In this document: positions 23,048-34,708 of the stretch, one piece after another
Layout: every line of letters begins with the position of its first letter
Position numbering within the stretch: the stretch's first letter is position 1
NCBI GenBank assembly: GCA_030765065.1
Contig: CM060977.1
Location: 94,567,795 to 94,631,794, forward strand
Reading direction: 5' to 3'
Origin: Deroplatys truncata
Taxonomy: Eukaryota > Arthropoda > Insecta > Mantodea > Mantidae
DNA: 64,000 nucleotides
Made by a program: the position numbers and the translations under genes
The notes under the pieces: model-generated
Told to the model about the DNA's origin: nothing
The model's input: the letters and a program-made list of their open reading frames with translations, nothing else
Databases searched by the model: none

Positions 23048-23074
23048 TTAGACAGCTTCTACAAATTCTTCTTA

Positions 23075-23905
23075 TTTTCTTCTTATTTTCTTCCCTACTA
23101 CGTATTTAGCGTAAGTATAGAACGTATTGCGTTCCACCAAAAAATTCCACACCGAGAAGTCACCGGAAATACATGTTTTGACGCCCTTGAATCCAAAATA
23201 AGCATTTTAAGAAAAAGGCCCATGTGTGTGTGTGTGTGTATTTTGGACAGCATAACTCATCAACGAAAAGCCCGATAAACACCAAACTTGGTATTTGTAT
23301 TCAGTACCTTCTAAACATGCGATGCAAAGATTTCGAAGAAAATCCCCCATCCGAAACTACCCTTTGCATGGAACATTTTTCGACATTTTTGATTTTTTAA
23401 AAACTGCTCTAACGATTTGTATTAAGATACCATAGATTAAAGACGTTCACGTATCAAATAAAATGTATATCTTGAATTTTCTGTGAATAGTTTTGAAGTC
23501 CTCTTCATTCGGAAGGAATTTTGTATAATCTTGTATAACTGGTAACGTACTAAAAAGCAACATGTAGCTGTCTTCAAAACACAGAATTTCTTCAAATAGG
23601 TATTTTTTGTGAGAAAAGCCATTTCCGACATATCCGTTATTAGTCGTTAGAATTCAATACTTTTATCATTCTAATTTAAAAGTCCTGTCGATTTTCAGCT
23701 GTTTTTCTTTATGTCGATAGAAACGGTATGGAATTTTAAGGCCAGCATATAACGTCTAGTTCTTATACATTTGTCTATCGCTGTTCTCTTTGTATCTTAA
23801 AGAAATGCAATAATGTAACTATTTCGGCAGTCTTATCTCGATTATAATGAAGTAGATAGAAAAATAAGCTTTAGTAAAAATAGTTTTTTATAACACATCC
23901 GATTT
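23075..23905 (+). repeat. DR1 dispersed repeat
   Basis: A forward copy from TTCTTCCCTACTACGTATTTAG to AAAAATAGTTTTTTATAACAC. It contains a short GT tract at 23224-23240 and lacks the final GTAGAGAAAG block. Confidence 0.8.
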
Positions 23906-24525
23906 TTATATTATACATTATATATATGCCTAACAGAAGATAAGAATATTGTTTAAAACGATTTTGGTTTCATATTTTATTAATTTTAGACATTAAGAAG
24001 CTGCAGGCTTTTTTCCCCCACACACAAAAAAAATGTCAGAAGTGGAATTAAGATAAATCAGTATAGCTAATTAAGATACGCCTCAATTACCCAAAAACGC
24101 AATAACTTTAAGTGCAAAAATTATTTCTATGAAAGATTTAATAATTCCATTTATTAGACAGTTCTCGATAGCAATACCCTGAGAAATAGGAGTAGTAGCA
24201 TAACAAATGAAGCTTTGCGTATCCGATGTTCAAGCTTTTTGCAATAATTCCCAGGGCATTTATACTTGCATTTCATATTTAAAATGCAGGACAAATACGT
24301 TTAATATTAATATGATAGATATAAAGCTATTGGTTCAAAGCCATGTGGAATAATATTTACAGTGAATGTTTATTAATTGAATACCAGAAGCTTGCCTTTC
24401 AGTCTCTTTTATTGCATTTGCAAAATGACTACCTCATGGTAATATTTTGATACGGGACTGACTGCAGTGAAATTGAGAAAATACACCTTACTATCAAGTC
24501 TCTATATTGGATTCTTTTAAAAACA
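23906..24525. other. Intergenic, no gene seen
   Basis: AT-rich sequence with no supported coding region or repeat. Confidence 0.4.
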
Positions 24526-25007
24526 TCTGCTGTGTTACATTCACCGGAAATTCTCTATCATCCCTCGCTAATTAGTGGGTATACAAACTATTTTTATTAA
24601 ATCTTATTTTTCTATCGTCGTTTTAATCCAATTAAAGCTTTGCAGAAATAGCCACATTACACATTTTGTTATAGATACAAAGGAAACAGCGATAGTCAGA
24701 TGTTTAAGAACTATATGCTCACCTTAAAATTCCATACTGTTTTAATGACATCGCGAGAAACAACTGAATGCTGGTCAAAGTGCTTTCAAATAATGAACCA
24801 TTCAAACCATTAATAAGGGTTATCTTGGGAATGGCTAATGCCATAAGGAAGGTATTTAAAATAAATTGTGTGTTTTAAAGAGATATACATATTTTTTTGT
24901 TTATTACGTTTTCGTCTATCACTTAACTTTACCAGTTATATAAGATTATACAAATCTCCTGCCAAATGAAGACGGCTTCAAAGCCTATTCCCAGAAAATT
25001 CGAGATA

Positions 25008-26313
25008 TGGGTGTATCCTTATTGGTGCCATATATTTGGGGGACGTATTCCTGACAACAAAACAGTAAAAAAAACAGTACATGGGTCTGAAAATCAACAG
25101 TTTCGTTGTTATTGGTCAAAGAAGATGTATTCCATGAGTGAACAGACGGATATGCACTACACGTATGGCCGTGCAGACGGCAATGCAGCACGAGCACGTG
25201 AACTGTATGCAGAAAGGTACCCTGACAGGCAGTTACCGTGTGCAAGAACATTGGCGCGAATTCACTAACACTTGAGAGGGAATGGCGCATTTGAGAGGAG
25301 TGCTAGGGATGTTGGGAGACCAAGAGCGGTAAGAGGCATTGAGCTTGAAGAACGAGTTCTTCGTGCTGTGGATGCAAACCCATCACAAAACAAAGACGTA
25401 TGACTGTAAGGGATAGAGTTAGTCATATGACTATCTGGAGAATTCTGCATGAAAATCTTCTGTAACCGTATCATCTTCAACATGTGCAAGGATTAAATAA
25501 GGCGGGCTTTGGGCCAAGAAGACGTTTCTGTCAACGCATGTTACAGCAGTGCGCTGTGTTAATCAATTTCCTAGCCTGCATCTTATTCACGGATGAGGCT
25601 GGTTTTACTCGCGACGGCATCTTCAATTTTCATAACACTCATAACTGGGCATTTGAAAATCCTAAGGAAGTACGACAGGACAACCATCAACAGAAGTTCT
25701 CTCTCAACGTTTGGGGTGGAATCATTCATGATCACCTTATTGGTCCCTACTTCTTCCCTCCGCGTCTGAATGGACAAACCTATCTCCAGTTTCTCAGAAG
25801 TGAGTTGCATCACTTAACTGATAATGTAGCTCTGGACATCATCCAACGAATGAGGCTTTTACGCGATGGTGTTCCAGCTCATTTCAGTATAATAGTTCGT
25901 ATGTTTTTGAATGATCGATTTCCGCAAATATGGATTGGTCGAGGGGGGCTCATTGCATGGCCTGATCGATCTACTGATTTGAATTTAATGGATTTCTTCG
26001 TCTGGGGGACATTTGAAGTCCTTGGTTTATGCGACTCCTGTACCTGATGTTGAAATTTTGAGAGGACGTATCCAAACTGGATTTGACCAAATACGAAACG
26101 CACCAGGAATTTTCAACAGAGACGCTAGAGCATGCAACGCAGGCTTACCGCATGCATCGAAGCAAGAGGAAGCCACTTCGAGCACTTTTTGTAACTTTCG
26201 ATTTTGTGTTGTAACTCTGAAATAAACGATTTTCAGACCCTTGTTCATATGAACTGTTTTGATGTCAGGGAACACGTCCCACAAATATATGACATCAATA
26301 AAGATACATCCTG
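25008..26313 (+). mobile_element. DDE transposon with ~100-base TIRs, family L
   Basis: The left arm 25008-25105 and right arm 26222-26313 are long imperfect inverted repeats. They share TATATTTG(G/T)GGGACGT, ACAAAACAGT and GGGTCTGAAAATC when one is reversed. TA duplications flank the element (25006-25007 and 26314-26315). The host DR1 block GAGATATACATTTTATTTG is restored when the element is removed. The length is 1306 bases. A second member with similarly long TIRs lies at 40766-42050. Confidence 0.92.
25145..26047 (+). pseudogene. Family L transposase, frameshifted
   Basis: The N-terminal helix-turn-helix is readable at 25150-25265 (ARARELYAERYPDRQLPC), a motif typical of arthropod transposases with this domain. 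The frame breaks at about 25267. The catalytic part is open at 25484-26047, with FTDEAGFTRDG (first acidic residue, near 25588), RDGVPAHFS (second, near 25865) and DRSTDLNLMDFFVWG (third block, near 25966-26010). A remaining C-terminal tail from about 26045 to 26200 is in another frame. This enzyme class inserts DNA at TA. Confidence 0.88.
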
Positions 26314-26869
26314 TATACATTTTATTTGCCATGTAAATATCTTTAATATATCTACGGTATTTAAATAAAAATCGTTAGAGCAGCTTTTTAAGAAATCAAA
26401 GATTTCGAAAAATGTTTCATATAAAAGGCAGTTCAGGATCGACGATTTTCTTGAAAATATTCATGTTGCATCTTTAGAGGGTACTGAACTTAAAAAGCAA
26501 GCTTGGTGTTTATCTGACTTTTTGGTTTTAAGTCATCACGTTCATAGGCTCGCACACACACACACATACACACGGACCTGTTTCTATAAATACGCTCTCA
26601 AAACGTGTATTTCGGTTGAAATTTTGGTATCGAATTTTTGGGTGCAATGCAATAGGTACCTTCGCTATTTACTTTGTTCGTACGTGGTAAAGAAAGTAAA
26701 AATACAAATGTTCTAATATACAGGTATTAGTTTTGTTATTCTTCTTTTTCACTATCAAGAATCAGCCATACAGGCTGTATCGTCTTCACTACAGACATCT
26801 TTCTCTTGGTGTTTCTATTTCTCGTCTTCCTTCTGAATTGTATTTTATTATTTGTTTCCGAATCTTTGT

Positions 26870-27447
26870 TTTAGATTTGTTTCTTCCTCAGTGATATTGT
26901 GGGATGCCATTCCATGGATTGTCTCTTTGATTCTGGTTCAAAAAGATGAACCCAGGTTTTGCCTCCAGTCAGAAGTTTGTCCAGGAACTGCTCTCCCTCC
27001 AAATGGAATCACTACAAGTGTTCGGGGCTATTGTTTTTCGTGTCTCCTTATTCTGGTCCGTTAGCATTCGGGGTACCCACCGTGAACAAACTTTTGACCA
27101 CCCCAGTTCATAAATAATCGTCACCACACTGCCTTTACTGAGGGACGTAATGCGACACAATTCATCCGTTTTTACCCAGCGGTCATCTCGAATGATCTCG
27201 TCCAGTCGCTCAATGTTGCGTGGAGTCATGCAGTTACGGGTGTGCCGCTCCGCTGTTCATCAGCCAACGGTGTTGGTCATTCAGCTTCATTTCGGCAATG
27301 AACCTATCTTCTAGCCGTGCTGACATCCACTGTTGCATCACCATTCACTTTTGTGAGCATTTCATGAATGCGAATGGGCGTTTTATGTTCCGCATTCAAA
27401 AATTCAATGACAGCTTTCTGTCTGATGCGAACATCGATATCAGCCAT
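26870..27447 (-). pseudogene. mariner transposase N-terminal half, broken
   Basis: An ATG at 27447 starts MADIDVRIRQKAVIEFLNAE, the first helix-turn-helix, ending at a TAG at 27304-27306. The second helix-turn-helix is open at 27229-26969, with RITSLSKGSVVTIIYELGW and KVCSRWVPRMLT. Beyond it, in another frame, EQFLDKLLTGGKTWVHL holds the first catalytic region with GGKTW where GDETW is usual. No catalytic C-terminus remains. Confidence 0.85.
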
Positions 27448-27597
27448 TTCTCAACAGTGCTGCCACCGGCTAACGTAGGAAGTTACTATTGGAGTGGAGT
27501 GGAGAAGAAGGTTTGAGGAATTATGTAAAATTCAAATTGTTAACATAACTTAGTTCAGGAGAAGAAAGTAAGAGGATTACTTATTGACTGACCCTCG
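26870..27597 (-). mobile_element. mariner transposon, 3' truncated
   Basis: The 5' end is at 27597 (reversed it reads CGAGGGTCAGTCAATAAGTA) with TA at 27598-27599. No matching inverted end is found to the left, and similarity stops shortly after the first catalytic block near 26870. More than half of the element is lost. Confidence 0.85.
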
Positions 27598-27599
27598 TA

Positions 27600-28060
27600 T
27601 GCATCGAATAAATGGAATAGTCGCAATGAAACCGTTTGTTAGGTTGGAGAGAAGAATGTCCGTCACAGTGCCTAACGCCATTTATACTCCGTGCGGTAAT
27701 ACGATTGCACTGTTTAGTTACTAAAACATCTTGGCCTGATAATCCCGTAAAGAAGAATATTTAATTGCAAATTGTTATACCTAGACGCTAACACTGAATT
27801 ACTTTGCACGTGATAAATTATCAATGTGTTCTGAAGGGGTTCAATCTGGCAAAAATACAACGCGTACATACAGGTTAATGAGGTCATTAAGTGTTGTCAG
27901 ATCACGTAACGTCTTGCCCAGTCTTGTGAAGTATTTCTTTACGAGTATTAATTATTTTAATTCTTAATGGTTTTACTTGTATACGCCCCCCCTTTAACTT
28001 CCAAGGTCAAACGGTCGTTTCGACTTGAGAAAGAAATTACTGATAGTGAGTATACTGTAT
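27600..28060. other. Intergenic, no gene seen
   Basis: Unassigned sequence between a mariner end and a SINE. Nothing is supported. Confidence 0.4.
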
Positions 28061-28064
28061 GATT

Positions 28065-28600
28065 AGCGAGCGAATTGGCTCCGCGGTAACGTGTGAGGCT
28101 CGCATTCGGGAGGTTTCGGATTCGATTCGTATCGGCCACCACAATTTTTTGTGTTTTTCTCCGGTCGGGTAAGTAATTGCTGAGATGATTTCCCATCCAC
28201 CACGATTTCCTTTCCATCGTTTCCGTTTCTATCTCATCTTTCAGGTGTACTTGTAGGTTCTGTGGCGCATGGCGGTGCCGGACAGATGGCGCGGATGCTT
28301 GTTGAAATGAAAGAGTACTCCCCGTGGACACTAGAGGCTGCTTGGTCGACGGGGACATTCATCGTTCTCTTTAGGCAGCTTCAGCAGAGGGATGGTTCTT
28401 CGTACCCGGAACCGTCAGGGTTCCGCATGCCTCTGTGGCCTATACCTTCCAGTGGTTCCTTCAATTTATCTCTTCCTCCTGGGTTCTGGGTGCTACAAAA
28501 GACATATTAGGTCTCAGTGCGCGAGGTGTCGTCCTCCTTTGTGTAGCCTATACCTATACTCTCTGCCTGTAAAGCTTTACCGTATGTGTTCTCTATTACT
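28065..28600 (+). repeat. tRNA-derived SINE, family S1, near full length
   Basis: The best S1 copy. The head is TTGGCTCCGCGGTAACGTGT (A box) and GGATTCGATTCGTATC (B box). The core is GTTTTTCTCCGGTCGGG and CCACGATTTCCTTTCC. The body has GTGGCGCATGGCGGTGCCGG, ACAGATGGCGCGGATGC, CTCCCCGTGGACACTAGAGG and GTCGACGGGGACATTC. The tail runs to about 28600, where a DR1 copy starts. Confidence 0.8.
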
Positions 28601-28674
28601 TATCTATGTAGTAAGTAGAGGAAGTATTGTATTGTATCCAAAAGTTTGATACCGAGATTTCACAAAAAATAATA

Positions 28675-29883
28675 CACTATGTGATCAAAAGTATCCGGAC
28701 ACCCCACAAAAATACGTTTCTCATCTTAGATGCATTGTGCTGCCACCTACTGCCTGGTACTCATTATCCGTGACCTCAGTAGTCACTATACATCATGAAA
28801 CAGCAGAATGGGACGCTCCGTGGAACTCACGGACTTCGAACGTGGTCAGATTATTGGGTGTCACTTGTGTCAGAAGTCTGTACGCGAGATTTTCACACTC
28901 CTAAACATCCCTGGGTTCACTGTTTCTAATGTGATAGTCAAGTGGAAACGTGAAGGCACATGTACAGCACAAAAGCGTACAGGCCGACTGACAGAGCTCG
29001 CCGACATTTGAAGAGGGTTGTAAGGAGTAATAGGTAGACCTCTATACAGATCATCACACAGGAATTCCAAACTGCATCAGGATCCACTCCAAGTACTATG
29101 ACAGTTAGGGATGAGGTGGAAACGTTGGATTCTATGGTCGAGCGGCTGCTCATAAGCCACATATCACGCACGAAAATGCCAAACGACGCCTCGCTTGGTA
29201 TAAGGAGCGTCAACATTACACGATTGAACAGTGGCAAACCGTTGTGTGGAGTGACGAATGTGGCGATCCTATGGCAGGGTGTGGGTATGTTGATAGTCAT
29301 CTACCAGCGTGTGTAGTGCCAACAGTGAAATTCGGAAGTGGTGCTGTTACGTGTGGTCGGTTTTTCCTGCAGGGGGCTTGCACCCCTTGTTGTTTTGCGT
29401 GGCACGATAACAGCGCAGACCTACATAGAGATTTTAAGCACCTTCTTGCTTCCCACTGTTGAAGAACAATTCGAGGATGGCGATTGCATCTTTCAACACG
29501 ATCGAGCACCTGTTCATACTGCACGGGCTGAGACGGAGAGGTTACACGACGATAACATCCCTGTACTGGACTGGCCTGCACAGAGTCCTGACTTGAATAC
29601 TATAGAACACCTTTGGGATGTTTTGGAACGCCGACTTCGTGCCAGGCCTCACCGACCTACACCAACCGACCTCTCCTCAGTTCCGCACTCCGTTAAGAAT
29701 GGGCTGTCATTCCCCAAGAAACCTTCCAGCACCTGTTTGAAAGTATGCATGCGAGAGTGAACGCTGTCATCAAGACTAAGGGTAGGCCAATACCATATTG
29801 ACTTCCAGCATTACTGATGTAGGGGGCCACGGACTTGTACGTCAATTTCAGCCAGATGTCCGGATACTTTTGATCACATAGTG
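28675..29883 (+). mobile_element. Tc1-family transposon nested in DR1
   Basis: The inverted ends share CACTATGTGATCAAAAGTAT and continue CCGGACA (left 28675-28701, right 29857-29883). The left side has TA at 28673-28674; the right side reads AA, a mutated copy. The length of 1209 bases is near that of a full Tc1 element. Confidence 0.93.
28808..29760 (+). pseudogene. Tc1 transposase, multiply frameshifted
   Basis: The open start at 28808 gives MGRSVELTDFERGQIIG and a helix-turn-helix, ending at 29011. The first catalytic Asp is in VVWSDE (about 29238-29255). The second is in FQHDRAPVHTAR near 29490-29525. The Glu lies in SPDLNTIEHLWDVLERRL near 29584-29640. The second and third residues are about 34 apart, as in DD34E Tc1 enzymes. 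The protein is split over at least three frames and is therefore inactive. Confidence 0.9.
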
Positions 29884-30385
29884 AATAAAAATGAAGCATT
29901 ATAAGTAAAAGGTCCTTGTGTGTGTATGTGTGTGTGCGCGCGCGCGCGCGAGAGAGAGATCTCAAACCAGAAAACTGAGATAAATACCAAAATTTGTTAC
30001 TTAAGTTCAGCCACTATCTTCCAATAATGCAACACGAAGATAAAATTTCCCCACCTATAAGTAACCTTATATATAAACCTTTTTGATTTTTTTTCTCTGG
30101 TATGGTTCCAATGATTCTTATTAAAATTCAATGTGCATGATAAATGAAATGTATATTTTCTAGGAATAGCCTGTGAAGTTGCGTTCATTTGGAAAGAATT
30201 TAGTGTTATTTTGCATAACGAAAACGTGCTACACAAAATACGAGTGATCTCCTTGAAAAATACAGTTTATTTCAAATAACTTTATTTGTGGCATCAGCTA
30301 TTTCCGAGATATGCGTTGTTAATGGTTCGAATTTTTCGATACTTAGTCATCCTTTTAAAGTCCTGTTGATTTTCAGCTGATTCTC

Positions 30386-31395
30386 GCAGCTGTTTAACGT
30401 AGAGGAGGATGGGCGCTCAGAGCGGGGAGATGCAGGAGTTTGCGGCTACCTAAGACTGATTGCATGGATAAGGGAGGGAGTGACTACGAGAGATGGTGCA
30501 AAGCGGATAAGGAAATGAACAATATGGTGGTCAGGGGCTGAGGGAGGAGTTTTATTCATATATGCAAGTGTATGTTAGTGTTTTATAAAAACATTTAACA
30601 TACGCTTCCCGCTAAATGAAATGTTAGTGAAATTAATGAAGGTGAAAAGGTTTTTATAGCTTAAATTTAATATTAAACTAAAAGTAAAGTGAAGTGTAGT
30701 ACAGAGGAAGAAAGAAGTAACGTTAAATAAAAAGAGTTAAAAAAAGGTTAATGTTAATAAGAAATTAAAAAAAGGTAAATATAAATAAAAATACCAAGGG
30801 AAATTAGTGAATAAGTAAATTATATAAATAATAATATCAGTAGATAAAATTAAAGAAAATGTCTTTTTGTTAAGTATAATTATAGTGCGAAAAACAAATA
30901 ACTTAAATATTAAATGGAAAAATATAATTTAATGGAATAAAGATTTAATATAATAAAACGTACATATGAATAATAAACAAATAATTTGATAATAATTGTT
31001 CTCTAACATATTGAATTAAAGAATAATATGTACATAATAAGTAAACAAAGGTCTAAAATCTTTAAAACTTGTCTATTTCACTAATCCAAAAAGAATTCAA
31101 AAGTAAAGGAAGTAAAAGTACTGGATACCAGCACATAGTTTACCGGTTACGTGTAAATGGTTATTTTAGGAAATGTTATTGTTAAATTCTATTCTGTAAT
31201 TTGTTTGGTAGAGAAGTTAACTTATGAGATTTAATATGTACTTAGAGAGTATGAGCTGGCTACCAGCTTATAAGAAATATTTTTTACCAGTATTTATGTT
31301 AAAATTTTGGTTATAGTAGATAATGAAATTGCGGCTGAGATTTTTGTGTTTGTGTTTTATTTTTTATTATTCTGTTACTCATTTATTTGTGTATA
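30386..31395. other. AT-rich, A-skewed intergenic stretch
   Basis: From about 30640 to 31080 the + strand is strongly A-rich with repeated AAATAAA and AGTTAAAAAAAGG motifs and few C residues. It contains no supported coding region. It could be the decayed A-rich tail of a retroelement or simple low-complexity DNA. Confidence 0.4.
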
Positions 31396-32115
31396 TGCAT
31401 TTTTATCTTTCTCTTCTACCTAAAGTAAGTAGTGGAAGTATTGTATTCGATCCAAAAATTCGATGTCGAGATTTCACCGGAAATGTATGCTTTGAGGCGC
31501 CCTGATTCCCAAAAAGGAATGTTTAGAAAAACGTCCGCGTGTGTGTGTTTGTGAACACCATGACACAAAAACAAAAAGTCGGATAAGTACCAAACTTGGT
31601 ATTTACGTTCAGTATCTTCCAAGAAATGCGACACGAAGAGAATTCCCCAACACCCAACTAGCCTTTTAAGAGAACCTTTTTTTAATTTTTTTATTTTCTA
31701 AACATGAACTTTAACGATTTCATTAAAATACTATACATTAAAGATAGTTGCATGAAAAGTAAAGTGTATAATTTGAATTTTCTGGGAATAGCCTTTCAAG
31801 TCCTTTACATTCGGAAGGAATTCTGTGTAATCTTCTATAACTGGTAAACACTATGCTATAGACGAAAACTTACTACACTAGAAATGTAGACCTCTTTAAA
31901 ACACACAATTTATTCCAAATAAGTTGTTTGGTGGCATAAGCCATATTTGAGATATTCGTTATTAATGGTTCCAACTGTTCATTTCTGGCCATTCTTTAAA
32001 GTCTTTTCAACATTCAGTTGTTTCTCGCGATTGCATAGAACCTGTATGGAATTTTAAGGGCAGATACAGCGTCCAGCTGTTAAGCATTTGTCTATCGCTG
32101 TTCTGTTTCTACCTA

Positions 32116-33538
32116 AAAAGTGGTTCCTCAGCCATTTGGCCGGTAGTCGCGATGCGTATTCCGCGCGCTATATTCAGTGTATCTGTTTATTATTCTCATT
32201 ATTGATACTGATACCATATTATTACTGATTTTATAATGATTATTATGATATATTCATTACCTATTGAGAAAACATAATTACTTTTTATTTTATCACTACT
32301 AACCTTTTTCACAGTTGGTGTTGAAAGTGGTGTCCTTCGGCAGGTAAACATTTTTGGCACCTTCCAATGAAATTACCATTCACACACATAAATTCTTGTT
32401 GCGTAATTTACCTAATTTCCGTTCTTGTATTGTTTTTAAGATCGTCTATTGTGCGAGAATTATTCCTATAGACTATTTTTGAGAGTTCTCCACAGATAAA
32501 AGTCACACACAGTAAGATCCGGCGATCGAGCCGGCCATAACCCTTTAGAGATTATTCTGTCATCAAAAATATTCTTAATATCTTCCAAGGAAGTCTCTGC
32601 AGTGTGAGCTGTGGCAGAATCTTGTTGAAAATAGCCATATTCCTTCTCATTATCTGTCAACATTTCAAGAAATGGCGCGAGAATATTTCTGCGGTACCTA
32701 TCGGAATTTACGGTATCGTAAAATATGGGTCCTGTTATCTGTTCTGCTGTTACAGCATACCATACAGCAATTTTTTCATCATGTAAAGGAGCCTCGTGAT
32801 TTAAATTTGGATTTTCACTACACCAATACCTATTGTTTTGTGAAACAACATGGCCAGACAAATGAAAGCATGCCTCATCTAAAAAAATTATTATATGTGG
32901 GTCCACAGTACCTCCAGCAATATTTTGTAACATCCAGTTACAGAACTTTACGAGGGCTTCATTATCACGCGGTCGAAATTGATGGACAATAGTCACACTG
33001 TATGGTTTTAATTTCAACAGTTTCGTAGACCTATGTATTGAGGTTTATGAAACACTGACTTGTTGTGCTACACGTCGTAAAGATTTATTCAGAGACCGTT
33101 CAAATGCTTCGCCAATTTCATGAAGTTTTTCTTCCGTTAGAACCCTTCGTTTCATTTCACAACTTAAAACATTAAATGATCCCGTTCTCTTCACTTTATT
33201 CACTAGATATCTGTTTCTCTACTCAGAACTGGAACACGAGGAAATTTATCGTGAAATTGCCTACACACCTGTCTACATGTGTCGGTTTTCACATACGTGT
33301 CATACATAAAAAGTCCTTTTTCAAGCGAACATTTGAGTACCATTTCTGGGTTGTAATAATCCGATAACTCAATCGTACACAAATACACACGCGTCTATAC
33401 ACAAGAAGCAATAACAGCTGACTGAAGCCCGCTGCCACATATCCGATAAGTGGAAGAGCCCGTGGCCTTGAGTTCATTCAGACGTGTCTCACAATACTGC
33501 CGTGCAATTCCCGGCCAGAGCGCTGAGGGACCGTTCTG
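32116..33538 (-). mobile_element. DDE transposon nested in DR1, family M
   Basis: Seventeen outer bases align between the ends: left AAAAGTGGTTCCTCAGC, right reversed CAGAACGGTCCCTCAGC. They are followed by shared TGGCCGG. TA is present at 32114-32115 and 33539-33540. Removing the element restores the DR1 block CTACCTATAACGAAATG. Length is 1423 bases. Confidence 0.9.
32410..33388 (-). pseudogene. Family M transposase, nearly intact
   Basis: Reading leftward from 33388, the N-terminal HTH is open to about 33205 (TYVKTDTCRQVCRQFHDKFP). A one-base shift follows, then VNKVKRTGSFNVLSCEMKRR and a second HTH. A TAA at 33045-33047 is followed in frame by the catalytic region to about 32470: FLDEACFHLSG (first acidic residue), QQDSATAHTAE (second) and WPARSPDLTVCDFYLW (third block). 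A shift near 32470 leads to a tail with VYRNNSRTIDDLKNN. Two shifts and one stop are the visible defects, so this is a fairly young copy. Confidence 0.88.
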
Positions 33539-33812
33539 TATAACGAAATGTATAGGTAATGTGACTATTTATGCAAATGTTTATTTCAGATATTTATTTT
33601 ATTTATTTGTATCTCGCGATGTCAAGGATGTATAGCGTCCAGTTCCTAAACATTTGACTGTCGCTGTTCCCTTTGTAATAACGAAATGTGTAACATAGAT
33701 ATTTCCAGAAAGGTTTATCTTGATTAAAATGACAAAGGTCTAGTCTTCGTAAGAACAAGTTGTATGCCCAATAATAATTGAACGAGGATAGAGAAGGTCG
33801 TGAATTTAACTT

Positions 33813-34430
33813 ATTCTTTTAGAATTAAATACAAGGTTAATCATAATTCCACCATAATCTAAAACTACTAGGGATGTTTGGTTTATACACATTACATTAT
33901 ACTTTTACTTCAGGTATCTGTTATGTCTATCGTATTTGATTACATTTTGTAGCATTCGGAAGTACTTTATAAAGAAATATAGGATAACTAGGTAAAAATA
34001 TAAGTTATACACTCCGTAAAGCATTATGCGACTCCTATATAGCAGAAATATAGAACTCCATAAGAAATAAATATAAATTCTGCTAGAAGACAGATGGGAT
34101 ATTTAAGAGCCAGGAGAGAATAATGGTATAAGGCAGATGTGACAGAAATATAACTGTAAAAACCAAGGACACGAAGTACAGAAGGGAGGACGGCTCAAGA
34201 AGTTATTACTGGAGTGGATACACAGAAATGAGAAAAAGTGTAACACCTTTGTTATTCTTTCATATGCAAGGAAGGTACTTCAATACAGAAACGAGTCCAT
34301 AAAAACGTAGACACTACAGCGCAAGGAATATGCTTTGAGCAAACAAAGCATAGTGAATAACTTCATGTAGGTAAGCTTGATTTCGGGGTGAGAGGAAAAC
34401 AACTTTAAAGGTTTAATTTAGTACTCAGTT
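33813..34430. other. Intergenic, no gene seen
   Basis: Unassigned AT-rich sequence. Nothing is supported. Confidence 0.4.
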
Positions 34431-34431
34431 T

Positions 34432-34548
34432 TTACTTTTCCTACTCCTTTCCTGTAGCGACAATTGTACTCCACCAAAAAATTCAATGTCGAGATTTCAC
34501 GGTAAACATTTCTTTTGAGGCCTCCTGCACCCTAAAACAAAGCATTGT
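34432..34548 (+). repeat. DR1 5' end fragment
   Basis: TTTTTACTTTTCCTACTCC to CACCCTAAAACAAAGCATT matches the first ~115 bases of DR1. The sequence then passes directly into the minisatellite, in place of the GT tract. Confidence 0.7.
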
Positions 34549-34638
34549 TATCTTTCTCGGTCTCTCCCCACTTCGGGAATGTTAACTCTAGATATGCTTA
34601 CAATTATATCATTCTGGGCTTCTCCTCACTTATGAAGT

Positions 34639-34708
<70 letters not shown>

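Larger units (their letters stand above)
24528..26705 (-). repeat. DR1 dispersed repeat interrupted by a transposon
   Basis: A reverse copy from ATTCACCGGAAATTCTCTATC to CGTGGTAAAGAAAGTAAAAAT. Removing the transposon at 25008-26313 restores the typical order AAAATTCGAGATATACATTTTATTTG. Confidence 0.85.
28595..30385 (+). repeat. DR1 dispersed repeat interrupted by Tc1
   Basis: A forward copy starting TTCTCTATTACTTATCTATG. A Tc1 element sits at 28675-29883 inside the early block GAGATTTCACAAAAAATAA. DR1 continues from 29884 with a mixed GT/GC/GA tract at 29918-29958 and breaks off near 30385 after GATTTTCAGCTGATTCTCGC. It is truncated in its 3' third. Confidence 0.85.
31400..33812 (+). repeat. 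DR1 dispersed repeat interrupted by a transposon
   Basis: A forward copy from TTCTACCTAAAGTAAGTAGTGG to GATAGAGAAGGTCGTGAATTT, split by the element at 32116-33538 within the block CTATCGCTGTTC...TATAACGAAATG. A short second copy of the 3' part begins near 33605. Confidence 0.8.
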
